From an uncultured Prevotella sp. (lineage in GTDB: Bacteria; Bacteroidota; Bacteroidia; Bacteroidales; Bacteroidaceae): a DNA stretch of 34,048 nt. The notes beneath the pieces are model-generated. The model was not told the DNA's origin. It ran no database searches and saw only the letters and a program-made list of their open reading frames with translations. Positions 1-6,862 of the stretch are shown in pieces. Within the stretch, counting starts at the first letter, position 1. Every line of letters starts with the position of its first letter. Where the stretch lies: the NCBI GenBank assembly GCA_902798285.1, contig CADBVZ010000027.1, positions 1-34,048 on the forward strand, given 5' to 3'. A program made the translations under genes and the position numbers.

Positions 1-138
1 CTGCCGAAGTCATTCATGAACCAGAACACCGTATTCCTGCTTATCACCGCCATGGCTGCAAACTTCTACCGATACATCGTGGCATTGCCGCTCATGGCCT
101 TGATTCCAAAGAGGACGGCCATGAGCGGAGAAAGTTAA
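1..138 (+). pseudogene. C-terminal fragment of an IS transposase, probably IS1380 family (cut by window start)
   Basis: Frame 1 is open from the window edge to a TAA at 136-138 and gives 45 residues. They include SFMNQNTVFLLITAMAANFY, which resembles the C-terminal part of IS1380-family transposases (pattern LP-SF-x-NTVFLL-TA-x-NFY) as I remember the family. Family members normally continue for several dozen residues past this motif. Here the frame ends soon after it with an unrelated-looking tail, so this is probably a truncated or frameshifted relic. I could not place the inverted repeat that would mark the IS end. The family assignment comes from memory of the motif and is moderate. Confidence 0.5.
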
Positions 139-310
139 ATTAAAGTGCTGCGGAATTTAGGTATAATATAATAAGGTGTCAACAGAGGGTGACTAGCTTA
201 TTATGTTGAAGATCGTAACGGATGGGGTGAGAGAAGAAGATACACTGAGACAGTTAAGCAGATAAAGCAATACGAATACACCTGTAGAAGAACCTAAAGT
301 ATAGGAACAT
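139..310. other. Intergenic stretch, no gene recognised
   Basis: The stretch between the transposase relic and the terminator at 311-341 contains only a 20-codon ATG ORF (203-265) with an in-frame stop just upstream and no recognisable product. It may hold degraded IS sequence. I see no RNA gene or clear promoter here. Confidence 0.4.
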
Positions 311-380
311 AAAAAAGGGTCACCAAAGTGACCCTCCGTTTTATTAACTTACTAGCAAATCCCATTTATTGAAAAATGGA
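309..380 (-). ncRNA. Candidate small RNA of about 70 nt
   Basis: Read on the minus strand, a complete Bacteroidetes-type promoter (384-416) is followed within a few bases by a hairpin (374-379 pairing with 362-367). Then comes an intrinsic terminator: GTGACCC/GGGTCAC at 328-334 and 317-323 with a CAAA loop, followed by six U (311-316). No ORF of useful size lies between. Start and stop signals enclosing about 70 nt without coding potential is the pattern of a small RNA. It could instead be a leader whose gene was lost when the IS inserted. I matched it to no known family. Confidence 0.45.
311..341 (-). terminator. Intrinsic terminator, best on the minus strand
   Basis: A perfect 7-bp stem GGGTCAC/GTGACCC (317-323 and 328-334) with a 4-nt loop. 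The minus strand has six T after the stem (311-316). The plus strand has the weaker TCCGTTTT, so it is probably bidirectional but oriented mainly leftward. Confidence 0.65.
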
Positions 381-383
381 CTG

Positions 384-416
384 CAAAGGTAATGCTATTT
401 CTTGAAAAACACCAAA
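384..416 (-). promoter_or_regulatory. Minus-strand promoter (-33 TTTG, 21 nt, -7 TACCTTTG)
   Basis: On the minus strand TTTG (416-413) is followed after 21 nt by TACCTTTG (391-384), matching the Bacteroidetes primary-sigma consensus. The predicted start is near 380, leading into the candidate sRNA. It is divergent from the promoter at 462-493. Confidence 0.55.
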
Positions 417-461
417 AGAAATAGGAGAAAGATTGCGCTTTTCATTTTTTGAATGCATTTA

Positions 462-493
462 TTTGGTATTATGATGTTTTTTTGTTATCTTTG
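462..493 (+). promoter_or_regulatory. Promoter (-33 TTTG, 20 nt, -7 TATCTTTG) for the structured leader
   Basis: TTTG at 462-465 and TATCTTTG at 486-493 with a 20-nt spacer fit the Bacteroidetes consensus exactly. The predicted transcription start (about 496-499) coincides with the first base of the closing stem of the folded RNA downstream. Confidence 0.75.
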
Positions 494-494
494 C

Positions 495-721
495 AGCGTG
501 ATTGCGGGGAGAAATCCGTAATTCACATTTTGATGCTCGTTGGTGGGCATCAGTAGTTGTTTCTTACTCAACAGAAATAGAGGCAAATAAAATTTTTCAC
601 GAGAGAACAACTATCATACTTGCGTATCCCGAAAGGGATGGCGTGAGTGTGGTGGTATTTACTCGTGAATAGGCTCGATTTGCCTCTTGCCTTGTTGAGT
701 TTAACCAATTCTACTCACGCT
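495..721 (+). ncRNA. Structured RNA of about 225 nt (leader or ncRNA), family unknown
   Basis: The segment folds into a nested rod readable by eye: 495-501 with 715-721, 566-573 with 693-700, 579-588 with 678-687 (10 bp), and 596-603 with 662-669. The apical helix runs 610-630 with 635-656 under a GAAA tetraloop (631-634). A side hairpin pairs 531-536 with 547-552. All of these except the G-U-containing apical helix are perfect complements. The 5' end of the outer stem sits where the upstream promoter should start transcription. No T-run follows 721, so it may be the 5' leader of the 44-aa/416-aa operon rather than a free RNA. I do not recognise it as 6S, tmRNA, SRP or a known riboswitch. Confidence 0.65.
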
Positions 722-799
722 TTCCATTTAATAATATATATAAAGCCTTTGTGATTGTTAAATCAGTCCGAGGGTAATCATTAAATAAATTAAAACCAT

Positions 800-934
800 A
801 TGAAAAAATTGACATTCAATCAAATCGAGCATTGTTGCTTGAGAGTTCAGGAGGCCACTACTGAGGTTTGTGATGGTCTCCGAGGAGTATTCAAAACCAC
901 TGCCAAGAAAGGAGGTATCGTATGGATACGTTAA
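800..934 (+). CDS. Small 44-aa ORF coupled to the next gene
   Basis: ATG at 800 is preceded by A-rich sequence. The ORF encodes a basic 44-residue peptide starting MKKLTFNQIEHCCLRVQEA and ending at TAA 932-934. The stop overlaps the start of the 416-aa gene (ATG 922) by 13 nt. A strong Shine-Dalgarno-like AAAGGAGGT (908-916), unusual in this phylum, lies inside this ORF and would serve the downstream start. That is the arrangement of a small leader or coupling ORF. The product is unrecognised, has no signal peptide, and contains three Cys (two of them adjacent). Confidence that it is translated is moderate. Confidence 0.45.
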   Translation: MKKLTFNQIEHCCLRVQEATTEVCDGLRGVFKTTAKKGGIVWIR

Positions 935-2172
935 GAGAAAAAATGCTAACGCTTAACGCGGCCATCAAAGACTACAATGATCCGGAAAAGGTTCATAACG
1001 ACTTCATGAAAGCACAAAAGGCCTTGTATTTTGCCATCTGCATAGAGGGCGTCAAGAACAAATTGGTAACGTATAAGGCCAATCTGGAGAAGAGAATCTT
1101 TGAAGAGTTGTTTAGCCCGGATTTCTTTGATATCATGCGAGAGGCCAAATGGCTTAAAGGCCAAAGACTAGAGGAAGAACTGCTTTCAAATCAGGACAAG
1201 CCTCTGAGTGCTTTTGGCATCGCCGAAGAGGTTGATGGCCATCAGACTAAGACCTCCCTCGATCTCTATCATTGGATAGAGCAGAACATTGAGGAGATGA
1301 GGGCTTTATTCAAGAGCATCCGAAAGTTAACCTTTAAACTACCGCCTGAGAGTTTTGCGGCTGTCTATGAAAAGCAGAGCCAGAAAGTCGATATGGAATG
1401 GGTGGAGAATATCTTTAATGATAAGATGCTGAGTGTTGGCAAACTGACTTTCGAAAAAGTACAGGCATTCCGTACCAGGGCGGTGGCTGAATTTATCAAT
1501 AAAGGGCTGCTGAGATATGCTTATAGGCCTACAACGGAAGAGATTGCCGAGGTGGATTTTGAGAGAGTGAAGCGGGAATTGCCACCTGATTTTGAGTTTA
1601 AAGACTTCTTCGTAGAGCATTGCGCCATATTCAAGAAGATGTTTAAATGGGTAGGGAAAGCCTTGGTTATCGACATAGAGAACTATGGAAAATATATCTG
1701 CCTGCATATGTCGAAAATGACCGAGGGCGAACTGCTGGAGTTCTACATACTGGAGAAACTGCTGAAGATGATTAATGAAGCCATCAAGAATCTGACACCA
1801 AAGGAAAAGAATAAGGCTATTGAAGAACAGACGGAACCCGTGGACATGGATGATGAATATTTCGCGGAGAAAATGGCTGATGCCTTAAAAGAGGTAGAAA
1901 CCTATATGTGGGGACAGAGTTCTCACGCTGTATTATTCTGCGCTCTGAGAGATAATCATGGATTTACGGATAACATGAGTCGCTATGAGAGAATACATAA
2001 GAAGCTGTCTGAAAAGAGAAAAATGCAATGGGCTTGCCCGGAGGGAACACTTAGGGTGGCTTTCAGCAATAATTCTTATTATAAGACGTCAGTAACAAGA
2101 TGGAAGGCCATGGATGTCCCCCAAAGAGCAATAACACTACTTGATAAATTTGAAGCGATTTTCGGCTCATAG
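922..2172 (+). CDS. Hypothetical protein, 416 aa, in accessory module
   Basis: A soluble protein of 416 residues, rich in Glu/Lys and probably mostly helical, with no signal peptide or membrane segment. I recognise no catalytic motif. The start at 922 is supported by AAAGGAGGT (908-916) at ideal spacing and by overlap with the 44-aa ORF. The C-terminal region (about residues 340-400) carries Trp and aromatic residues. The gene ends just before three direct repeats and a strong terminator, so with the 44-aa ORF it forms its own transcription unit behind the structured RNA. The neighbours (primase-helicase, M15 peptidase) point to a mobile or phage-derived module. Its function is unknown. Confidence 0.8.
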   Translation: MDTLREKMLTLNAAIKDYNDPEKVHNDFMKAQKALYFAICIEGVKNKLVTYKANLEKRIFEELFSPDFFDIMREAKWLKGQRLEEELLSNQDKPLSAFGIAEEVDGHQTKTSLDLYHWIEQNIEEMRALFKSIRKLTFKLPPESFAAVYEKQSQKVDMEWVENIFNDKMLSVGKLTFEKVQAFRTRAVAEFINKGLLRYAYRPTTEEIAEVDFERVKRELPPDFEFKDFFVEHCAIFKKMFKWVGKALVIDIENYGKYICLHMSKMTEGELLEFYILEKLLKMINEAIKNLTPKEKNKAIEEQTEPVDMDDEYFAEKMADALKEVETYMWGQSSHAVLFCALRDNHGFTDNMSRYERIHKKLSEKRKMQWACPEGTLRVAFSNNSYYKTSVTRWKAMDVPQRAITLLDKFEAIFGS

Positions 2173-2179
2173 TTTTACG

Positions 2180-2235
2180 CTACCTTTACACTTAGTTTAA
2201 CAACTACCTTTACAGTTTTACAATTTACTTTTACA
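2180..2235 (+). repeat. Three direct repeats, iteron-like (CTACCTTTACA)
   Basis: CTACCTTTACA occurs at 2180-2190 and again at 2204-2214. A third copy with two mismatches (TTACTTTTACA) lies at 2225-2235. Start-to-start distances are 24 and 21 nt, about two helical turns. The tract is AT-rich and lies upstream of the primase-helicase operon. It could be an iteron-type origin or protein-binding site, or simply low-complexity sequence. Confidence 0.4.
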
Positions 2236-2267
2236 CCCCCGTAAACTCTTTGCGGGGGTGTTTTTTT
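2233..2267 (+). terminator. Strong intrinsic terminator after the 416-aa gene
   Basis: A 13-bp stem (2233-2245 with 2249-2261, one G-U pair, CTC loop) with a GC-rich core CCCCCG/CGGGGG is followed by seven T. It overlaps the -33 element of the next promoter. Confidence 0.85.
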
Positions 2268-2280
2268 GTGCCTAATTTTG
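2249..2280 (+). promoter_or_regulatory. Promoter (-33 TTTG, 20 nt, -7 TAATTTTG) of the primase-helicase operon
   Basis: TTTG at 2249-2252 lies inside the right arm of the upstream terminator. TAATTTTG follows at 2273-2280 after exactly 20 nt. The predicted start near 2284 gives a leader of about 75 nt before the gene at 2359. Confidence 0.65.
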
Positions 2281-2358
2281 CCGACGCAAATCAGCAAGTA
2301 AGTGAAAGTCCGGACTGCTGAACGCTGATATCAAAGAACAAAAATAAAATAAGGTAAA

Positions 2359-2718
2359 ATGAAAGTTCAGTTAGAATTAAACAGCCATTCCATTGGCATC
2401 AAAGTATGTTGCGCATCATGCGCTCACAAATGCGTCAGTAACGAAGGACTTCAAATCTGCAAGCCGTTTCGTAAGTATGTATACAGAACAAACAGCTGCG
2501 AGTTTTGGTTGATGAATCGTAAACTCGACAAAGCAGGCGCCCGATGGGGTAAGATCAAGAAGAAGGAGTATCTGAAGTATGTGGCCAAGATACGCGCACT
2601 GGAGAGTCAGAGAATAGAAGAAGCGGAGGCCAAGGGTATAACCCTCTGCATGCTGAAGACCAAGACTATCCGCAAAAAGTACGAGAAGTTGTATGGAGAA
2701 ATCTACATGGAGTTTTAA
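2359..2718 (+). CDS. Cys-rich small basic protein, 119 aa, possible zinc binder
   Basis: The first half has a cluster of cysteines (CCASCAHKC, then two further Cys within about 25 residues), suggesting a zinc or other metal site. The second half is a Lys/Glu-rich helix. There is no signal peptide, so it is probably cytoplasmic. It is the first gene after the promoter at 2249-2280 and leads the operon that contains the primase-helicase. I do not recognise the family. The metal-binding idea is inferred only from the Cys spacing, and a role in DNA or RNA contact is possible given the positive charge. Confidence 0.7.
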   Translation: MKVQLELNSHSIGIKVCCASCAHKCVSNEGLQICKPFRKYVYRTNSCEFWLMNRKLDKAGARWGKIKKKEYLKYVAKIRALESQRIEEAEAKGITLCMLKTKTIRKKYEKLYGEIYMEF

Positions 2719-2763
2719 TTAAAAGTAAAAAGTAAAAAGGTAAAATAACAGAGTTGGATAGGT

Positions 2764-2823
2764 GAGCGGAGGAAAAGTATCCGGATGTAATTGAGCTCAA
2801 ACTAAAACTTCGCTTTTCCCGCT
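2764..2823 (+). other. Possible leader hairpin before the 133-aa gene
   Basis: AGCGGAGGAAAAG (from about 2764) can pair with CTTTTCCCGCT (to about 2823) with a 2-nt bulge, enclosing about 36 nt. It lies in the 126-nt gap between two operon genes. There is no T-run, so this is not a terminator. Any role, for example in translation or mRNA processing, is speculative. Confidence 0.3.
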
Positions 2824-2844
2824 AAGACTCACAAATTCAACAAC

Positions 2845-3246
2845 ATGAAAGATTCGATTAAGAGAGAGCAGAGTCAAACAGGTTTGAACTCTGCAGAGCG
2901 TGAGAATTTTGGACCGAAGGTCAAAAAATTCATTGAAATTTTAAACGCCGACGCAGCTCTCAAGTTGCTGAAGGCAGGTAAGAAACTGCAGGGTGTGCTC
3001 TATATTGATGAGAGTACAGGGGTATTAACCTATAAGCCCAACAATCCACCCTCGAAGATAACGAAAACGGATTCATTGATGGGGTATACCGACTTCGGTC
3101 GTGTAACCGAGAATTCCAAGTTCGTGAAAGTCTATGAACTTTATCCTAAGATGATGGGCGTAAAACGCATGTCAAGGGCCATAGACCGAGAGGCTGATGA
3201 TGTGAAAGACATCATCGCAAGCCGTGAGATTATTGATAGAGTTTAA
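2845..3246 (+). CDS. Hypothetical protein, 133 aa
   Basis: A soluble, charged protein of 133 residues with no signal peptide. The central part (about residues 28-62) alternates short helical and beta-like stretches, and the C-terminal third is basic and probably helical. I recognise no family. It sits 126 nt after the Cys-rich gene and 21 nt before the 97-aa gene in the same direction, so it is almost certainly part of the primase-helicase operon. An accessory role in the DNA metabolism of the module is an inference from position only. Confidence 0.7.
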   Translation: MKDSIKREQSQTGLNSAERENFGPKVKKFIEILNADAALKLLKAGKKLQGVLYIDESTGVLTYKPNNPPSKITKTDSLMGYTDFGRVTENSKFVKVYELYPKMMGVKRMSRAIDREADDVKDIIASREIIDRV

Positions 3247-3267
3247 CCATTTAAAATCGACATTAAC

Positions 3268-3561
3268 ATGGAAACATTAGTGATGATTCAAGAGGTGGGC
3301 GCATACTCTGAGCGCCAGTATCAGAAGCAAAACGGCGGCTCAGAATACTTTAAGAGTCGTGGTGTAACGATGAAGCATGGTGGCGACACAATCTATGGAG
3401 AAATGACGGGTGAATTGGCATCGAAAAATCGCGACACGCAGTTCTCTAAGCAAGTGCCTTACGTGGTGAAGGGATTCTGGAAACATCGCACGTGGGAAGA
3501 CCAGAACCACCAGGTACGTCATGAGAATGCATTCTATATTACTGACCTTCAAACGCTCTAG
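3268..3561 (+). CDS. Hypothetical protein, 97 aa, possibly beta-rich
   Basis: A short soluble protein without a signal peptide. Most of its length is strand-like and rich in Tyr, Gly and Thr (for example YGEMTGELASKN and VPYVVKGFWKHRTWE). The pattern is compatible with a small beta-barrel such as an OB fold, as seen in single-strand DNA-binding proteins, but I cannot confirm this. The stop codon (3559-3561) is only 3 nt before the primase-helicase start, so the two are translated from one message and probably act together. Confidence 0.7.
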   Translation: METLVMIQEVGAYSERQYQKQNGGSEYFKSRGVTMKHGGDTIYGEMTGELASKNRDTQFSKQVPYVVKGFWKHRTWEDQNHQVRHENAFYITDLQTL

Positions 3562-3564
3562 CTT

Positions 3565-6048
3565 ATGGGATTTTGTTATCAGAAGAACTTTTTCAATCCA
3601 ACGTTGCCAGTAGACGAGGCCCAATTTTGGGCCCTCGTCAAGGCAACCAAATGGAATGAGTCGATCGATAAGTATCGAGAGACTGGAGCCCCGAAACTGA
3701 AACGAGGACTGCCAGCTTTTATCTTCCAGGCTACCTTCGACGAAACCGAATCAAAGAAGGGCGTTGTTGGCGCATGGCGCAAGCAATCGGCCACCCGATT
3801 GACGGGCCTTGTGGTGATGGATATTGACCACATTGATAACCCGCTTACCATCTATCAAGGCTGGATAGAGAAGGGGCTTGACTGGAAGGCTCTGGGCATA
3901 GTGCTCATCTATATCACGCCATCGGGCAAAGGACTTAAAATAGTTTTTAAATCCCGCCTGGATTGGGGAAACCTGATCGATAACCAGCATGCCATGGCCG
4001 AGGTGCTCGGGGTGGAAGTAGATGAGAGTTGCAAGGACTCAAGTAGAATGAGTTACATTTGTAAAAATGATGACATTTTGTATTTGGACAATGAATTATT
4101 TACGTATGAGAACAAAGATTTTGCTGAGAAATTTGAGCCTGAGTATCGCGCTAATCATTCTGGCGCTACTAAGACTGTTGCTGTGGCCGCTAAGAATGCT
4201 CAACAAGGGATTGGCGAAGAGCGGACAGTGGACGCTGAGCAAGTGGAGAACAACGATGTAAAATGGCGTGGGTATGATATTCAAGGTATTATTGATGCTC
4301 GGTATGGGGACAAACTGCCCTGCAAAGATGACAGCAACAGACATACAGAAAGCCTTAAGTTGGCAACCGACCTACTACTTATGCTCGACGGCGACAAAAC
4401 CGCAGTACAGAAAATCGTCGAAGCCCAACCATGGGTCCAAGAAATCATTGATGAACGAAATGAAGATGTTGGGCAGACGATCTCGTCGGCAGCGGATTGC
4501 GTGGCACAGAAAGAAAAGAAATATGCGGGATCGCTGCCATCCAAAGCCATGCTCGAGGCGGTGAAGAGTTTCACAGGCCTTAATTACCAGGAGATTGTGA
4601 AGGGTGCGTCCCATCAAGCTCAGGGAGCGCAAGATAATAATGACTCCTATATGGAGCAGAGATTATCGGAGTGGGGCGCAGAGATAGAGTCGTTGTGGGA
4701 TGAATTTCCTTTACTAAAGGATGTGTGCGCAGGGCTGAAACCTACGCAATATCCAGCAGCTCTGTTTACCGCTGGTGGCATTCTGATGACGCTGATGACG
4801 CGCTGTTGGTATCGCTTCTACCACAAGCCTCAGAATGAACGCAGGTTGAACTGCTCACTGTTTGTGATTGGTCATCCCGCCAGTGGAAAGTCGATGGCCG
4901 ACGATCTGTATAAGATTCTGGCAGAGCCCATGGTGGAAGCTGACAAGGCGGGAAAAAAGGCGCTCAACGACTATAAGAACTCTACGAAAAAGAAGGCAGC
5001 CAACAAGGAGGGTAAGGACAAACCCAAGGTGACCATCCGCATTCACCCTGCTCGAACGGCCAATGGCCAGTTTATCACTGACATGATTAACGCCAAGGAG
5101 AATGTGAATGGTAAGGAGATTCAACTCCACATGTTCACCTTTGATACGGAGCTGGATAACTCGATAACCTTACAGAGTGGGGGCTCATGGATCAACAAAC
5201 TCTCGATGGAACTGAAAGCCTTCCACAACGAGGAAGATGGACAGATGTACATGAACCTGGATTCGCCTGTAGACAACTTCAATGTGACCTGGAACTTCAT
5301 CTACACGGGTACGCCCATCGCGCTGAAGAAGAAGGTTACTGAGCAGAACTTTGGCTCTGGTCTGAGCACGCGACTGGCTGTATTGCCCATGCCCAAGACC
5401 AACTTCGAGATGCTGGACTATGAGGACGAAGAGCATGTGGACTGGGAGCGCCTAAAGCGCATGAAAGAGTGGGCCTACAAGCTCGACAAGCGAACGGGAC
5501 AATTGCCCGTGAAGCCCTTGGTGCGCCATCTGTGGGAGTGGACGAAGAATCGTATGGAGGACTGTGCTGAGGACAACTCGGAAGCCAATGAGTTGATGTT
5601 GAAACGTGTGGCCTACCATGGACTGAACTACGCAGCGCCTTTCGTAGACATGCGCCACTGGAGTAGCCTGAAGCAGGATGGTAATTACTGGACTGGTGAG
5701 TACGAAGTGGATGAGACAGACTGGAAGCTCTGCGAGCTGATAGCCCGAATCCAGTACGCCACGCAGCAGCATTTCTTCGGAGTGATGGCTGAGAAATACT
5801 TTGACGACATGAACGGCGATGTGCAGATTACTGGTAAGCGCCATCGTCAGAAATCTGTGGATGGATACAATCGTTTGCCAGAGATTTTCACCCGAGAAGA
5901 CGTGATGAAGTGCTTCGGCTACAAGAACGACAATGGAGTGAACGGCAAGATCAAACGTCTAGTAGACGATAAGATGATCGTTGTAAGTGAGACATTTGTG
6001 GAGGATGGGCGTCAGCATTTCAAATATAAGAAAGTTGGTAAAATGTAA
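3565..6048 (+). CDS. Primase-helicase-like protein: BT4734-like (VirE_N) domain plus DUF3987, 827 aa
   Basis: The N-terminal ~180 residues match the BT4734-like/VirE N-terminal domain and look like an archaeo-eukaryotic-type primase. They show MDID (Asp86, Asp88), then TPSGKGLK (118-125), then DSSRMSY (about 158-164). After a linker and helical region the C-terminal half is DUF3987-like, with a Walker A motif GHPASGKS at 436-443 and an acidic TFDTELD stretch further on. This arrangement predicts a replicative primase with a P-loop ATPase/helicase, as used by phages, satellites and plasmids. Such genes recur in Bacteroidetes mobile loci. The start at 3565 follows the upstream stop by 3 nt. The protein is full length and key motifs are intact. 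Domain assignment is firm; the exact enzymatic activity is inferred. Confidence 0.85.
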   Translation: MGFCYQKNFFNPTLPVDEAQFWALVKATKWNESIDKYRETGAPKLKRGLPAFIFQATFDETESKKGVVGAWRKQSATRLTGLVVMDIDHIDNPLTIYQGWIEKGLDWKALGIVLIYITPSGKGLKIVFKSRLDWGNLIDNQHAMAEVLGVEVDESCKDSSRMSYICKNDDILYLDNELFTYENKDFAEKFEPEYRANHSGATKTVAVAAKNAQQGIGEERTVDAEQVENNDVKWRGYDIQGIIDARYGDKLPCKDDSNRHTESLKLATDLLLMLDGDKTAVQKIVEAQPWVQEIIDERNEDVGQTISSAADCVAQKEKKYAGSLPSKAMLEAVKSFTGLNYQEIVKGASHQAQGAQDNNDSYMEQRLSEWGAEIESLWDEFPLLKDVCAGLKPTQYPAALFTAGGILMTLMTRCWYRFYHKPQNERRLNCSLFVIGHPASGKSMADDLYKILAEPMVEADKAGKKALNDYKNSTKKKAANKEGKDKPKVTIRIHPARTANGQFITDMINAKENVNGKEIQLHMFTFDTELDNSITLQSGGSWINKLSMELKAFHNEEDGQMYMNLDSPVDNFNVTWNFIYTGTPIALKKKVTEQNFGSGLSTRLAVLPMPKTNFEMLDYEDEEHVDWERLKRMKEWAYKLDKRTGQLPVKPLVRHLWEWTKNRMEDCAEDNSEANELMLKRVAYHGLNYAAPFVDMRHWSSLKQDGNYWTGEYEVDETDWKLCELIARIQYATQQHFFGVMAEKYFDDMNGDVQITGKRHRQKSVDGYNRLPEIFTREDVMKCFGYKNDNGVNGKIKRLVDDKMIVVSETFVEDGRQHFKYKKVGKM

Positions 6049-6052
6049 TGTG

Positions 6053-6084
6053 CCCAAATTCCCAAATTCCCAAATTCCAAAATT
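6053..6084 (+). repeat. Tandem octamer CCCAAATT, about four copies
   Basis: CCCAAATT is repeated three times without interruption (6053-6076) and is followed by a near copy, CCAAAATT (6077-6084). It occupies the gap between the primase-helicase and the peptidase. Short AT-rich tandem repeats of this kind are frequent in Bacteroidetes spacers. Confidence 0.8.
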
Positions 6085-6102
6085 GCAAAACGTTTTTTTT
6101 AA

Positions 6103-6579
6103 ATGGAAAAAGTAAGTATTAATAAGAACATGCACCTCTCCGAGCATTTTACGCTCGGGGAGGTTACGAAGACGAGCCACAAAACAGCTGATGGTAATAT
6201 TCCAAGCCATGTGGCGATAGAGAATCTGAAGAATATCTGTGAGAACTGGCTTGAAGACCTTCGATACAGCCATAGTACGCTGTATGGTGATGGTGAAGAA
6301 CCGATCATTATTACCTCGGGTTATCGCTCGCCGGAAGTGAATAAATTGGCTGGTGGATCGCCTACAAGCAATCATCTAACGGGTTGCGCCGTAGATATTC
6401 GATGCATCGGGGTAGAGCAGGCCTTGCGCTATGCCAACATCCTTCTCGATATCGCTGATGGCACAAAACGAGACTTTGATGAGTTATTCATCGAGCGAAA
6501 CGCCAAGCGTCATTATTGGATTCACTTCGCAGTAAGGCCAAAAGATAATCGGAGAAAGGTTGCGATTTTGCGAGGGTAG
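6103..6579 (+). CDS. M15-family peptidase (D-Ala-D-Ala carboxypeptidase/endolysin type), 158 aa
   Basis: The motif SGYRSPEVN-x-LAGGSPTSNHLTGCAVDI (about 72-99) with His91 and Asp98, plus HYWIHF with His141, supplies the zinc ligands of the peptidase M15A fold. These enzymes cut peptide cross-links or D-Ala termini of peptidoglycan. There is no signal peptide, as in phage endolysins that need another export route and unlike housekeeping periplasmic enzymes. The gene closes the operon with the primase-helicase, supporting a phage- or element-derived module. The start ATG 6103 directly follows a T8 tract and the octamer repeats. Family assignment is strong; the role in the element is inferred. 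Confidence 0.85.
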   Translation: MEKVSINKNMHLSEHFTLGEVTKTSHKTADGNIPSHVAIENLKNICENWLEDLRYSHSTLYGDGEEPIIITSGYRSPEVNKLAGGSPTSNHLTGCAVDIRCIGVEQALRYANILLDIADGTKRDFDELFIERNAKRHYWIHFAVRPKDNRRKVAILRG

Positions 6580-6598
6580 ATGAACTTGTTCAATCTAC

Positions 6599-6616
6599 CG
6601 AGCTTTAGCAAGCTCG
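6599..6616 (+). other. Small palindrome after the peptidase gene
   Basis: CGAGCTT-TAGC-AAGCTCG is a perfect 7-bp hairpin 20 nt after the peptidase stop. There is no T-run, so it is a weak terminator candidate at best. It could be an mRNA 3' end or a site mark. Confidence 0.35.
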
Positions 6617-6669
6617 AACGAAGTTCAAAATAGACTTTAGTATAGGTTAAATCATTAATTTAATTAGTT

Positions 6670-6768
6670 ATGAACACAGTAGAATCAATTTTGAAACTGA
6701 CAGAACAGTCAGAAATGGCGAAAAGACTCGCAAAAGAACCAACCATAAAGGAGACTTCTATACTTTAA
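6670..6768 (+). CDS. Possible 32-aa peptide
   Basis: ATG at 6670 opens a 32-residue charged, helical peptide (MNTVESILKLTEQSEMAKRL and a short tail) ending at TAA 6766-6768. An A/T-rich leader precedes it. It lies at the right edge of the accessory module, immediately before the esterase remnant. I recognise no family, and it may not be translated. Confidence 0.3.
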   Translation: MNTVESILKLTEQSEMAKRLAKEPTIKETSIL

Positions 6769-6774
6769 TTCTTA

Positions 6775-6861
6775 CAAAGTAGTTTTCGTTATCCGGGTGA
6801 CCACGAATGGCAGGTGTGGAGGAAGTCGCTGCACGAATTCGCGCAATACTTATTTAAATAA
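6775..6861 (+). pseudogene. 3' remnant of an esterase-like gene
   Basis: The frame ending at TAA 6859-6861 reads FRYPGDHEWQVWRKSLHEF and then AQYLFK. The pattern PG-x-H-x-W-xx-WR-xx-L-x-F-xxx-LF is what I associate with the C-terminus of esterase-D-type alpha/beta hydrolases, where the His is the catalytic triad histidine. The same frame meets a stop at 6766-6768 and has no start codon, so only about 28 codons of the original gene remain. The strong terminator right after it fits as the original end of that gene. The most likely history is disruption by the accessory module to the left. The family call comes from one short motif. Confidence 0.5.
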
Positions 6862-6862
6862 A

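Noticed and set aside
203-265. 20-codon ATG ORF near the IS relic
   Set aside because: Too short, in-frame stop close upstream, no recognisable product.
495-721. Identification of the structured RNA as 6S RNA
   Set aside because: It is rod-like, but the side hairpin, the length and the position as a leader before a small ORF do not fit what I know of 6S; no family can be asserted.
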